Source of the DNA: Chara braunii
Taxonomy: Eukaryota > Streptophyta > Charophyceae > Charales > Characeae
DNA: 43,994 nucleotides
Reading direction: 5' to 3'
Assembly: GCA_003427395.1 (NCBI GenBank)
Contig: BFEA01000329.1
Coordinates: 796,042-840,035 of the forward strand
Made by a program: the position numbers and the translations under genes. The notes under the pieces are model-generated. The model was not told the DNA's origin. It was given only the letters and a program-made list of their open reading frames with translations, and did not search any database. This document shows positions 32,727 to 42,714 of the stretch, piece by piece (positions within the stretch are counted from its first letter, which is position 1; each line of letters opens with the position of its first letter).

Positions 32727-33510
32727 NAGCCTCTAAAGCAACTACCTATCAACCTGACACTCAAACCAAGTAGTAGCCTCACTCAGCCTCATGCAGGCCA
32801 AACCACAAAGGTAAGTACTCTCGCCACCCCAAGTCAATCTTTGCAAACAATAGTTCGTAACTCCTCAATGCTTTATCNCNTTATACCCAGCTTACATAGG
32901 GCATAAAGTCAAGNCGTCCAATCTTATGGAACTTGCCTGACTCAGNCATTGAGTATACACGAACAGGTTGCACAACTACTCCCCTCTTCTTTTTGGGCAT
33001 ACGACTNGGNNGTTCATCTTAGAACAAGGCTTTGTCGCCCAAAACTGTTTAATATCCAACTTATATATACCTCTCTGAGCTTGATGTTCAAAAGCTGGGC
33101 ATAGGACCGAGCCGTTCATCTTAGAACAAGNNNTGGCCTGCCCAGGGTTACCTTCAATTNTACTCTTAGTTATACTCTCTTCATTTTATGATAAGCTAAA
33201 GNCAGGCCGTCCAATCTTATGGAACCCATGCNTGGCTANCCTNTTCATANATAGGATAGTATAAAATATAATCAAAATTTAACCTTTTGGGTTCCAGCAT
33301 GTGCGAGGCATTGGGCCAGACCGTCCAATCTTATNGAACATATCTGGTCCTTTGCCAGGTTCGTTTCTCTCTGATCCACTGTGTATGGCATGAGTCCAAG
33401 GCCGTGCAATCTTATGGACACGCCCTGCCCTCAGCACGAATTACCCCCTCAGAATGAAACAGGAAGGGGCTGAGCCNTCCAATCTTATNGACTTGCTCAG
33501 ACCTCCTNGA
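32727..33510. other. Cluster of ambiguous bases (N)
   Basis: About two dozen single or short Ns, many inside or next to hairpin units (for example 32914, 33007-33011, 33131-33133, 33335, 33477, 33489). Outside this cluster I noticed only one N, at 42350. Confidence 0.95.
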
Positions 33511-33793
33511 TCAAGAACAAAAGAAATAGAACAAACCCCAATCAAACATGGCAACCAAACCCTCCAATCTTATGGTACAGGTTTAACCCCTGAAAAGTCA
33601 ACCACAGTCAAACCCCCACAATTCAGAGCAGTCAGACCGTCCAATCTTATGGAACTGGTTTGACTCTCCAGGCGATTAAAAAATAAACAAAGCGGTCAGG
33701 CCGTCCAATCTTGTGGAGCTGGTCTGACCCTCCATGCCGTTCAGAAATTAAACAGAGCGGTCAAGCCGTCCAATCTTATGGAACCGGTCTGAC
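32908..33793. repeat. Hairpin array, copy Z (eleven units)
   Basis: Units near 32908, 33001, 33106, 33202, 33315, 33397, 33470, 33554, 33631, 33695 and 33760. Most share GTCCAATCTTATGGAAC with inner stem TCCA/TGGA; those at 33001 and 33106 have GTTC/GAAC around ATCTTA instead. Outer stems vary with pairing kept: GAGC/GCTC, AAACC/GGTTT, GTCAGACC/GGTTTGAC. Confidence 0.9.
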
Positions 33794-34314
33794 CCCAGAG
33801 GACCCATTCAGGCTCAGGCAAGATCACCTTTCACCCACCCTTCCCCCAGATGCAACCCCTTGTGTTCACAATCTACATTCAGGCAATCAACAAAACTGAA
33901 GCTGAAATTGCACACACATTCCTTTGTTTAGTCTGAGTTGTGTCCTGCCAGTCAAACCAAGGTCAAAGTAGGGATGCATGCAGTATACTCAGTCAACACA
34001 TAGAGAGAAGTACTTATATGGGCTATAACAGGATATATAAGGGGGGAGCAATGGTTACCTTTTAGTTCCCTGCCTCCAGGACTCCTCCTGAGTCCCGGCA
34101 GAGCTCCCGCAATCGATGGGGCAAACCTCCCACAGAGGCCTTGGCGCGGATTACGGGTTGCAATCCCGCCTGCCGCCTTCCTCTCAAAACCAATAGACTA
34201 GACTTAGAGTGAGAAGGGCAGAAGGAGAAAGTCTTAGACTCTCAGATCCTATGAAGGTGCTCTCAGACTCGCAGGAGAGGGCCTCGTTATCTTTAATCGC
34301 CTGAGGGCCCCACA

Positions 34315-35050
34315 ATGGAGGCCAAGTCTGCGCAGCTTGGTCAATACTCTGAAGTCAGATTGCCGAAATGTTGTCCCTCTAACTCCCTCCCCGATCACAG
34401 CACTATCTCCCTCCCTTCAACAAGCCAGTTACGTCCTCCAAACCTCGATGCCGTCTCTTTCTGACCAAACCCCCGCCACGCCACAGGTTGCAATAGCTAT
34501 GAACCGGCCGGCTGTGGCACGCAACAAGGTGCCGCAGCCAACAATGGTGGCGACAACACCTCAGCGATCAGTGCTAGCCTTCACACAATAGGTCAAACGC
34601 AGTCCGCGCCCCGACACTAACTACAGTGCCCGCTACACAGGCTTGTGGCGAACCGCAACCAGCCGCGCCAACGTAGCATCTGGGACAAACCTGCAAGGCC
34701 TGCAGTATGAAATAGCAGGGAACACAGCAGCACAACAAGCATATGATGGTCTGCATAGTCGTACTAGAAAACACAGCAGCGGCCTGGCCAGTCGGGTCGG
34801 ATCACTCAGTACACGGCCATCATGGCGGTCAGGTACGTGTTGCTTTTCTCCTCCTCTCATGCATACAACCAAACCCAGCGTGACTCGTCCTCCTCCTCTG
34901 GCACTTACTGTTTGCTCTGACCTCGCCCAACTTCAAACCTCCACACTCTGGCACAATCTTTGATTCGGGTTCACGAGGGCCCGTTGATCAGGACATCGCA
35001 GCGAACGAAGTGATAAGTACAGCGGGCGTTGCTACAGGAGGGGCGGCTGC

Positions 35051-35052
<2 letters not shown>
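34315..35052. other. No recognised gene
   Basis: A plus ORF of 84 codons (34337-34591) is Pro/Thr/Gln-rich and begins just after the LTR end. It could be leader or gag remnant but has no recognisable domain. Confidence 0.4.

Positions 35053-35113
<61 letters not shown>
35053..35113. repeat. (GA)30 microsatellite
   Basis: Perfect GA run. Confidence 0.97.
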
Positions 35114-35114
<1 letters not shown>

Positions 35115-35234
35115 ATTTCGACGTTATGTTGGGCAATGCCCCGGCCAACAGGTGAGTCTCCATCTCCGTGGCTGCCCTCGCGCTACTTCCCCGGACAGGC
35201 CAAGCAAGCATCGGATGAATCTTCTGCAAAAACA

Positions 35235-35960
35235 CGGGTAGATACATGCCCTTTTTCCCTACCTCTTCTTCCCGCTCCCCCGTTTCTCCCCAACTCCGAA
35301 TCTAACATTCTAACTTCAGTTCTAAGAACGCTATCCAACTCGCTCGGCTTGGAATCCCCTGTAACACAATTTCCCCCGCCCGTTTTCACCCAAAGACAAG
35401 CAAGCTCCGCGTTTCCCCACCTCGGCCGGCTCGCTATCTTCCCTTCGTGCGCATTCAGCGCACCGACTTTCCCTACTAACTCCCAACCTGCTTACTCTAT
35501 GCTAATTCTAACTTCACATCCCGTGTCGCCTCCCTCCAAGATCCCTATCTCAACCTTCACTTCACCCGATTCCGTAAAGAGTTGGGTATGAGATTACTTT
35601 TTCGTTTTCCCGGCCATATCCACTCCTCCCCGACATCACCGCGCGACCGTTTTCTCCTCTCTCTCTTTCTCTACTAACTTACAACTAAATCTACCTACGG
35701 ATTCGGGGTCGCAGGCCCTCAAAACCCCTATCTACAACCTTTCCCCACCCGTTTTCATCAAGAAACGGGTGAGATCAATATCTTTCCCCCTCACCTCTTC
35801 GTCGCTCCCGCGAAGGTCATTCTTCTGTCCACTCCCTTTCTACTCATTCTCCTCCCAACTCGACCTCACGAATGGATTCACCCGGGGCCAAAACCCCGGG
35901 ATCGCCTCTTTCCTCGTCCGATTCCGACAAGGGTCGGGCGAGTTAAGCTTCTTCTGCTGC
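35235..35960. repeat. About 175-bp imperfect repeats with a hairpin
   Basis: A motif ACCCG...CGGGTGAG recurs near 35381, 35567, 35747 and 35918. At 35747-35770 it is a perfect 8-bp hairpin ACCCGTTT/AAACGGGT. Units also share CCCCTATC and ACCTTCAC-type blocks and C/T-rich tracts. The 193-codon ORF across part of it is composition-driven. Confidence 0.5.
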
Positions 35961-36418
35961 GCCACCTCGCTTCCTCCATAGCCCCCTTTCTGCGGATGAA
36001 TCCGGTGTAGAAAAGCGCCTGGATTCATTCCCCCTGTTAATCCCCCCTTCGACTTCTTCTCTGCTGCTGCCCGTCGCCCTTCGGTACCGCGCCTCGCCCT
36101 TCCGCTCGTTGCTGTGCAGCGCTGCCCGCTCGGCCCCGCTGCCTGTTCCAGAATTCGTTCCGACACTACCTCCCCCGCACGCAATTCGTTCGTTTTCCTT
36201 CCGTCTGCTGCTAGCGCAGCTACCCACAACGCCCGATCCCGCAACTCCTAGAGACCGCGAGCAGGAAATTCAGCGCCTCTTGCGCCTCCTGTTTTATGCG
36301 TGTTGTCTTTGCGCAGGCCGTGCTAATCTTCCCTGTATCGTTCCAATTTTAACGGATGTCCCGAAGGACTCTTCCCAGCGGGAGGCACCTCACGGTGCTG
36401 CCAGCGCCTGATCGGGCC
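35961..36418. other. GC-rich non-coding segment
   Basis: Overlapping opposite-strand ORFs of 94-134 codons, Arg/Gly/Ser-rich, without domains. Confidence 0.4.
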
Positions 36419-36500
36419 CAAAGCAAAGCCAATTGGGCTCGAGCTCAGGCCTGTAATTTCAACAGTTCTTGGGTGCACCGCTGAGCTAGGCCCATAGGCC
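36419..36500 (-). repeat. tRNA-derived SINE head
   Basis: On minus, A box TAGCTCAGCGG (36488-36478) and B-box-like GAGCTCGAGCCC (36446-36435) are 31 nt apart, as in tRNA genes. Anticodon and acceptor arms are not well formed, so a SINE or tRNA pseudogene is likelier than a tRNA gene. Confidence 0.5.
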
Positions 36501-36869
36501 CTAGAAGTAACTACGGCCCCGCGTCCCACCCACGGCACTGAGCCTCAAGGCAAACGGGACGTGGCTTCGGTGCAGCCGCGAAAATAATTTGTAATTGCAC
36601 TTCAGGCAACCCAGCGAATACAACACACTCCCACACGACCTCGCCGGACCCGAAACGTAGGTTATATACGTTCAGCATTACCGGCCCCTTTCCCCTCAAG
36701 TGCATTTTATAGACCTAATCCTCGATCATGCCGCATTTTCTCCGTGGCGACGCGGCAACAAGTGCTCTCGCCGGCATCCTAAACCCACGAACCCGTCGGA
36801 TGGGGCGCGCACTCAAGGCCCCTTACCGTCGTGACGACCATCCAATCCGACGTCACGTCGGAATCAAGA
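36501..36869. other. No recognised gene
   Basis: Only short ORFs; no repeat matched elsewhere in the window. Confidence 0.4.
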
Positions 36870-37075
36870 AGTCGTCGGGATATATATAAAAAATAATAAT
36901 AAAAATATGGCACTAGGACACCGCTGATGGCAAAACAAAGGGGAGTAGCCCCACCGGGTCTCCGACCCCCTCAGTCCCCTCGCGCTGCTTTGATGCTCTC
37001 GTGCCGCCACCACTCAATCTTGATCCTTGAACCCTTTTTATGAAAGTCGGACGTCGTAACCACTAATGCTAGGCC
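36870..37075 (-). repeat. SINE-like element with tRNA-related head
   Basis: On minus: A box TAGCATTAGTGG (37071-37060), B box GGTTCAAGGATCA (37033-37021), a body of about 110 bp, the motif GTGTCCTAGTGCC, and an AT-rich tail (TATTTTTATTATTATTTTTT). Length near 200 bp and layout fit a plant SINE. Target duplications not seen. Confidence 0.6.
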
Positions 37076-37659
37076 CAAGTCTGGGTTTGGCTCTAACGGA
37101 CGCCTAAATAAACAGACACCGCGCAACACGCGGGCCTACTGAAAACACTTCAAAGCCACCTCGTTGTCGATATCGTCCTCCGCACGCACGCACGAGTCGC
37201 CGGTGTGTACCTTAGTCAACGAGACATAATCCCTCTAATCCCTATTTAATCAGGAGACAACGAAATTCTGGTTGGCGAACACGCCGACCCTTTAATCATC
37301 AATAATTAAAAGATCACGCGTGCCTCAAAAATCTGCGCACCCACACACTCTCTATTCTAGTCAACCATCCAGCCAGCATAAATCACAGACGCATCCGCGC
37401 CTAGCGCGCCGCGCCTAGCGCGGTGTACCCAAACTCTAACCCAAACTATTCTTTGTCACTTGCAAAACCCAGGGCGGATACCCTTGTAAGGGTATTCGCA
37501 CCGACAGCTTACCAGACCATATTAAGCGACGTCCCCGTCACTTCGCAAAATCGAAACGCTATCAGATTAGCCAAGATGCTGACGAAAGAGGAACCAATCC
37601 GATTAGCCGACAGACTCAGGTTCAAGGCCTCCAACAATCTGTGCCCACACAACTATATG
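37076..37659. other. No recognised gene
   Basis: Contains a tandem GCGCCTAGCGCGCC-type repeat near 37398-37420 and a perfect hairpin TACCCTTGTAAGGGTA near 37478. The 83-codon ORF at 37423-37674 is unrecognised. Confidence 0.4.
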
Positions 37660-37730
37660 CTGCCAGGGTTTTAACCTGGGTCTCCATTGTCCTGACACTA
37701 GGATGCCGGTGTATTACGCGTCGATAGTAC
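37660..37730 (-). repeat. Second SINE-like fragment
   Basis: A perfect T-arm-like palindrome CCAGGGTTTTAACCTGG (37663-37679), followed on plus by GACACTAGGATGCC. On minus this reads as CATCCTAGTGTC, resembling the tail motif of the neighbouring SINE. Confidence 0.4.
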
Positions 37731-39560
37731 AACATAAGTTCCAAAGGCCACCTCAAACCGTCCTCTCCCCTTCGTCCTAGACAAACGCCGGCCTTTCGTT
37801 GGGTGTCCCAGTCAGACTCTCTCTCGCAAGCAGAGTCATATGGGGACGCTGGCCTTAGACGAGACCCCGAAAGGCGTTCTCGCCTCCCTCGCGAAAGTCC
37901 TTACAATCAAATATATATATACATACGTAAATCTCCTCTCAGCCCTTTCTGCAGCCTAGTACAGAAAGGCTAGACCCCAATCTTGGCCCACCATAGTCTG
38001 GTTGATCGAGCCAGATCTACGGCCCACCGCATTGTTATTTTAGCGACAGTCCCTTCGTTGGTTATGCGACGATAGGTTTTCTCCTGATAAGCATTCAATC
38101 AGGGCGCTCGAACGACTCGACCGTATCCCCCACCACCTCACCGGAGTAATTTCTCTGAGGCATGCATAACCCCTTAAACTCTTATTCCGTGAGTAGACGC
38201 GGACCCGCAGCCAGGTTGTGCTGGCCTGCAGTCATCCAACAGGGGTTGCGCCTTAGAGGTGCTTACGTTTACCGTTTAGCTTGGTATTCCCTAATATGCC
38301 TTAGGATTAGCACAGGTGTCTAGGCGGTGCGTCGCAAAATAAACTTACAGGGCCACTGCGGGACGACGCAGGGATGTGCCCTACGTTTAAGGGTATTTAC
38401 CAGCCCCCTATGAGACAACATAGAGGGCACGGCCCCTTCTCACAATCACAAACAATTTCACCGCTAAGCTCATACGAGGCCGTGGCCTACTGACTTGATC
38501 AGAGACAGCAGACCACACATCCCACGACATCTTTATGCACTGACTTGCGACCTTCTCAGTCCCACCAATGATTCCAACTCGTAACCCTGGTTCCTCTTGT
38601 CGGACTTTATCATTCAAACATTTCTTACCATGTCCTTAAATCTATCACCCATTTTTCACATGAAGGGGGTCTCTCTCAACAGGTCTCCCGGCCACCCCTC
38701 TCTTTACAGGATGGACTATCACGCGACCTGGGTTACACTGCTGTCAATAAACAACATCCCCACCTTCCATAATCCGAGGGTGTCTCAATTATAGAACAAC
38801 TCAACTGAGGGGCCTTCTTATGGGCTGTCTCCCCAACTTAAACGCAAAACACCCAAACTAAGGGGCCAACTTATGGGTCCCCTACACAGCCCAGCCATAA
38901 ACCTTTGGCATGGTAAGCATCCGACCCTTATAGGCTCGCAAGACCCCTCAGGGTCCTCATACATTTGCCACAAAAACGACCGCGCTGCCTCCTCTTATAC
39001 CCGACCGTTCCGCCCGCCCATGGGCAGGCGGCACGAGTATACTGAAGAGTAGACGACAATCACAATCACACAATACACATACATGAGATGTATCCCACAC
39101 ATCTTTCACACAAAGCCCTCATTCATTGGGATAAAGCCACACGTGAGAGAGTGATCGTGATCGTCACAAGAATAAGTCCCATAGAGTCTGGAATCAAAGA
39201 TATACTCAGGAGCAAAATATCTCCCTCAAGTCTCAATACGACACTCAACTCAAACCCTCAACTTACAACTCGTAGGGTGTATTTGAGAACAAAATGCCTG
39301 CCCCGAAAACACTCAAATACTCACTCCACTGTCTCACTCCGCAGGATAAATTCACGTCCCAAGTGTCATGGACTCTCAGAACCTACTCAAAGATACAAGT
39401 AAGGGTATCTGAATCACACAACTGAAAATGCAAGTCACGTATGTCGTAGATATCATACAACTAAGTCTCATCCCCTAGACCGTATCACACATAAAGCTCA
39501 AGCCGATCACACACCGCCACTTATGTATATACAACTAGACGGGACTCGCCTGACTAACTC
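37731..39560. other. No recognised gene
   Basis: Non-coding, AT-moderate, with short ORFs of up to 104 codons. A partly duplicated motif (GGGGCCTTCTTATGGG, GGGGCCAACTTATGGG) lies at 38809-38877. It occupies the place where protease and RT would be expected downstream of the gag ORF, so it is probably unrelated inserted DNA. Confidence 0.4.
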
Positions 39561-39672
39561 AGAGTATGTACATCCCTATCGTGGCCTTTGCGTACAGAGG
39601 AACTCTAATCCTACTGTCATATAGATGGACCAGTCCCTACTCACTCATAGCCTCCTGGTTTTGTCTATATAA

Positions 39673-42525
39673 CTATGCCCTAACCCCATCTGGAGCCCGC
39701 TCTACCACACGCCCCTGCCTGTCGTACATTCTCCCACCGCTCTCTGTTACTCTCCCAGCCGCCTTGTCCTTAAGGAACTTCGGGCATTCAAGAGCTCTAT
39801 GTACGCCGTCCTTGCAGAAGAAGCACTGATCGTCTGATCTCCCTCGACACCTCCTCTTCTTCTTCTGGGACCCAGGCAACGGCGGCGTCTCGCTAGTTTC
39901 CCTCCTCATCTCATGGCTCTGGGGCATACTCCATGACTCTGCCGGCCCCGCCTTCGTCATCTGGGTACTCGGCCCTGTTAGCGCCTCCCCTCCCCCGAGT
40001 CGGTACGCTGGAGTGTCCAGTCTCAGTGGCCTACCCTTGCGGACTCCTCCCATCGCAGTCGCCCCCTCGTCCCTATGCAGGTCGGAAGGCTGGGGAGTGA
40101 CGGCAGTCGCTGGCTCGCTCATAACTTCCTGCTACTGCTCTGAGATGTGCTCTCCTGAGCCAGCTCCAGTAGCCCAAGAGCCTAACTGCGTCCTCAGCTC
40201 CCCTATCTTTGGCACACGCTCTGGGGTCTCCTGTCTCTGAGGCTCTCCTGACGGCATGTCCAACTCCATAGCTGCCACTAACTCATCCAGTCGAGACGCC
40301 TCTCCCCCCATTGCCTCCAACTCAGTGGATATTGCTGCTCCCGTAAGGGCACCCTCCTGCACCTCCAAAAGGATCGTAGGGGACTCCTCTGTGGGGCCCC
40401 CTTCCTCCACTGGAGGTTGGGGTCCCTGCGCCGGCTCGCCCTCAGGGACCTCAATCGTCATAGGGGTGGCCTGTTGCGAGGCCAACTCCGTGGGCGTCCT
40501 GAAGCTGAACCTCCCCTCCTCGGCCTCCCGCCGTGCTGCTGCCTCTATTGGGTCCAGGAATACCTTCCCCATACCTCCTTGCTGAGGTGGCTCTGTCGTC
40601 CCTTCCCGGCCAAAGAGCCCCTGTACCTCCCCCCCTTGGATACCATACCAGCTTTGCTCTGTCCAGTCGACCACCTTAGTGGCCGAGAGCCTTTCCACCA
40701 TCGCCGCCATGTCCTGGAGCCTCTTCTCCCATTCTGCTTCCTTAACTTCCATAAGGGACCTCCATGCTTGATTCTCTGCCCTCTCTTCTGCCAGTTGGGT
40801 GGACAACTGTCCCACCTCTAACCTCGAGGCCGCCAACTCATCGTTGAGCATGGAGTACCGTTGGAACAACGAGACCTCCACCTCACCTATCCTCCTATCT
40901 ACACGCTCAATCTCCATCCTGGCGGCTGAAAATCCCAAGTCCTCTGTCTCTCGTGCCTCGTCCAATCTCGCACTTCCCTGTCCTACCTCTCGCGACCTCA
41001 GGCGAGTCGTATCCCTCTCGCTCTCATAGCTGGCCCAAGCCTTACTAATCCTCTGCTCACTCGTCAGAGGGTCAATTGGCGGCTTTGGCGCTTCTCCTGC
41101 GGCCTCCATCCTAAGCTTTTCCTGGTATAGCTCTTCAAGGCGTACCTGCACCCTCGCGCACTTCTCTTCTTTCGTTTCCCTCGGTTGCTTCCTCGTCCTC
41201 GCCTCGTGACCCTCTCGCAGGGGATCTCTCTCACTTGTCCCCTCCTCTGTGGGTGGCGGCCCTGGCGGAGGTTCCCCGAATGTCGGCACCTTCACATCCA
41301 TGTATGCACCTGTAGACTCAGTTAGTCGCGGCGCCACAGTAGTAGGTGTCCTCGCCCTCTCGCCCCTCTCTGGCTCCGCCTGCGTCGGGGGTGGCGTAGT
41401 AGCTTCCAATGGAGGCCCCAACATCTCCTCACTGTCCGGCTCAGGAATTCCTTCAGGCCAATACTGTCGCGCCTGCTCTGGAATCGGGGTAGGAGGAGGG
41501 GTATCATCCCCAACAGTGATAACCCCCTCAGTCTGCGGCTCCCTGGGTTCGCGAGACCTTGCCTCAGGCCCCGGCTCAGGTGGCTCCTCCTCTAGATCAT
41601 CCTCTATTGGCTCATATTGTGCCGGTCCGCTCTGGTCCGCTCCCAGCTGTGACGCCCCCCACTGGGACGCATCGAGATGAGCCTCCAATCTGTCGAGCGG
41701 CGTCCTCAATGGCACCTCCTCCCCCCCCTCTGGTGACGTCGGCGACGGACCCCGTAGATCACTACCCGTGATTCGGCGAAACTCCACCTGCTCGAGTCCA
41801 TAGGTAGGGGGTAGCTCCGCCGCCTGAGCTGGCCCCGAGGCCTGAACTGGCTCTACCGCCTGGGCGACCCCTGCTGGCCCCTCTCGCTGTGCCAAGGCCT
41901 TTCGGCCCCCTCTGGTCATAGTGGTCCCTCTCGCCTCTAGGCGCCGTGGCCTCTTACTCCTTTGTCGTCTCTCCACCCTGGGCTCCGGTCTCTCGGGCTC
42001 CAGTCGTCGAAACGCCTATCTCAACTGGGCCTGGCAGTCCTCCCAGTCGTGTGCCCTGTCGCGGATCTGCCTCGCCAATGACCTCTCTGCCCTCCGTGTC
42101 CAGAGGGGTAGCATCTGCATCCACTCCTCCTGCCCAGTCCCCTGGTCACGGATATACTGCTCATAGGCCGGGATGAACTCCTCCGCATTGCCTTCCTCCA
42201 ATCGAATAGGCAATCCATCCGGTCCCATTGGCGAAGCCCTCAGCAGCCGCATCCTCGCCTCCACATCCTGCCATGTCAACGCCTCCTCTCGAATGTGCGT
42301 AATAGGCTCCTCGAAGTGCCCAACTCCCCTCAGGTGTCGTATCCTCTCCNAGGTAGACCAGCCCTCCCGTGTCGCATGTGCCTGGTAGGAGTCCAGAAAA
42401 AGCTCTATGTTACCGTCGTCGAAGATAGGTGTAGACTCCCTCCCAACCGGTCTGCGCGAGTCATCCCCTCCTGATGCTCCCTGAGGCCTCTGTCGTGGCC
42501 GCACGCGCCTCCCGCCCCTCTGCAT
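39673..42525 (-). pseudogene. gag: Ty3/gypsy-type gag ORF with zinc knuckle
   Basis: I start it at ATG 42525 (MQRGGRRVRPRQR); the open frame extends upstream to 42582. One frame runs to 39673, interrupted only by TAG at 42016 and at about 40129 (context EQ*QE), and one N at 42350. Order: basic N terminus; gag-like helical region (IELFLDSYQAHATREGW, WQDVEARMRLL, FIPAYEQYIRDQG); long Pro/Glu/Thr-rich linker; a coiled-coil-like Glu/Arg-rich segment (about 41170-40650, with TKEEKCARVQVRLEELYQEK); then the CCHC knuckle CFFCKDGVHRALECPKF (39825-39784). Past the TAG at 39673 the frame still reads LYRQNQEAMSE before further TAGs. It normally packages element RNA. No protease follows. Confidence 0.8.
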
Positions 42526-42547
42526 GGCTGTCTTTGAGAAGTCAGAC

Positions 42548-42714
42548 CTGCACAACAGGCGAGAGAAAGCAAGCAGGCACACAACAAGGTTAGCCCTCGG
42601 TTCATCAAGTTTTTATGACAATACACATGCCTTTTCCTGCTCCCTCTCCTGTCCTGACCATAACATGTGATACCTCAAGGACTAGTCTACTCTGGGGAAG
42701 GTAGAATTCTTTAC
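42548..42714 (-). other. Intron-like spacer between integrase and gag ORFs
   Basis: On minus it begins AG|GTAAAG immediately after the integrase stop and ends with a pyrimidine-rich tract and TTGTGCAG|GTCTGAC, 23 nt before the gag ATG. Donor and acceptor are good plant-type matches, but joining them does not fuse the frames. Confidence 0.35.

Larger units (their letters stand above)
28740..34314 (-). mobile_element. Large non-coding element, copy Z
   Basis: The most complete copy: module A (28740-29660), an inverted LTR fragment (29660-30747), module B (31010-31470), module C (31580-32150), a primer-binding-site-like sequence, and a putative 2.0-kb LTR (32297-34314). All strands of module A and B were read without finding a recognisable protein domain. 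It fits a LARD-type non-autonomous LTR element; the partner element is unknown. Confidence 0.65.
32297..34314 (-). repeat. Putative 2.0-kb LTR of copy Z
   Basis: TG...CA termini (TGTCAGAATATAATC at the left on plus; CACA at 34311-34314 on the right). It contains inverted 124-bp units, eleven hairpins, TATA-like ATATATAAGG (34034-34043) and the block shared with copy X (34067-34314). TG...CA fits either orientation; the primer-site-like sequence favours minus. Confidence 0.5.

Noticed and set aside
28256-33793. CRISPR-like array of short repeats
   Set aside because: Spacing is irregular, repeats vary, there are no cas genes, and the context is eukaryotic retroelements; they are dispersed hairpins in an LTR.
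35010-35591. 193-codon ORF
   Set aside because: Begins in the GA microsatellite (Arg-Glu repeat) and continues through C/T-rich repeats; low-complexity translation.
40256-41680. Plus-strand ORFs opposite the gag gene
   Set aside because: Shadows of the minus-strand gag frame, whose knuckle and helical region are clear.
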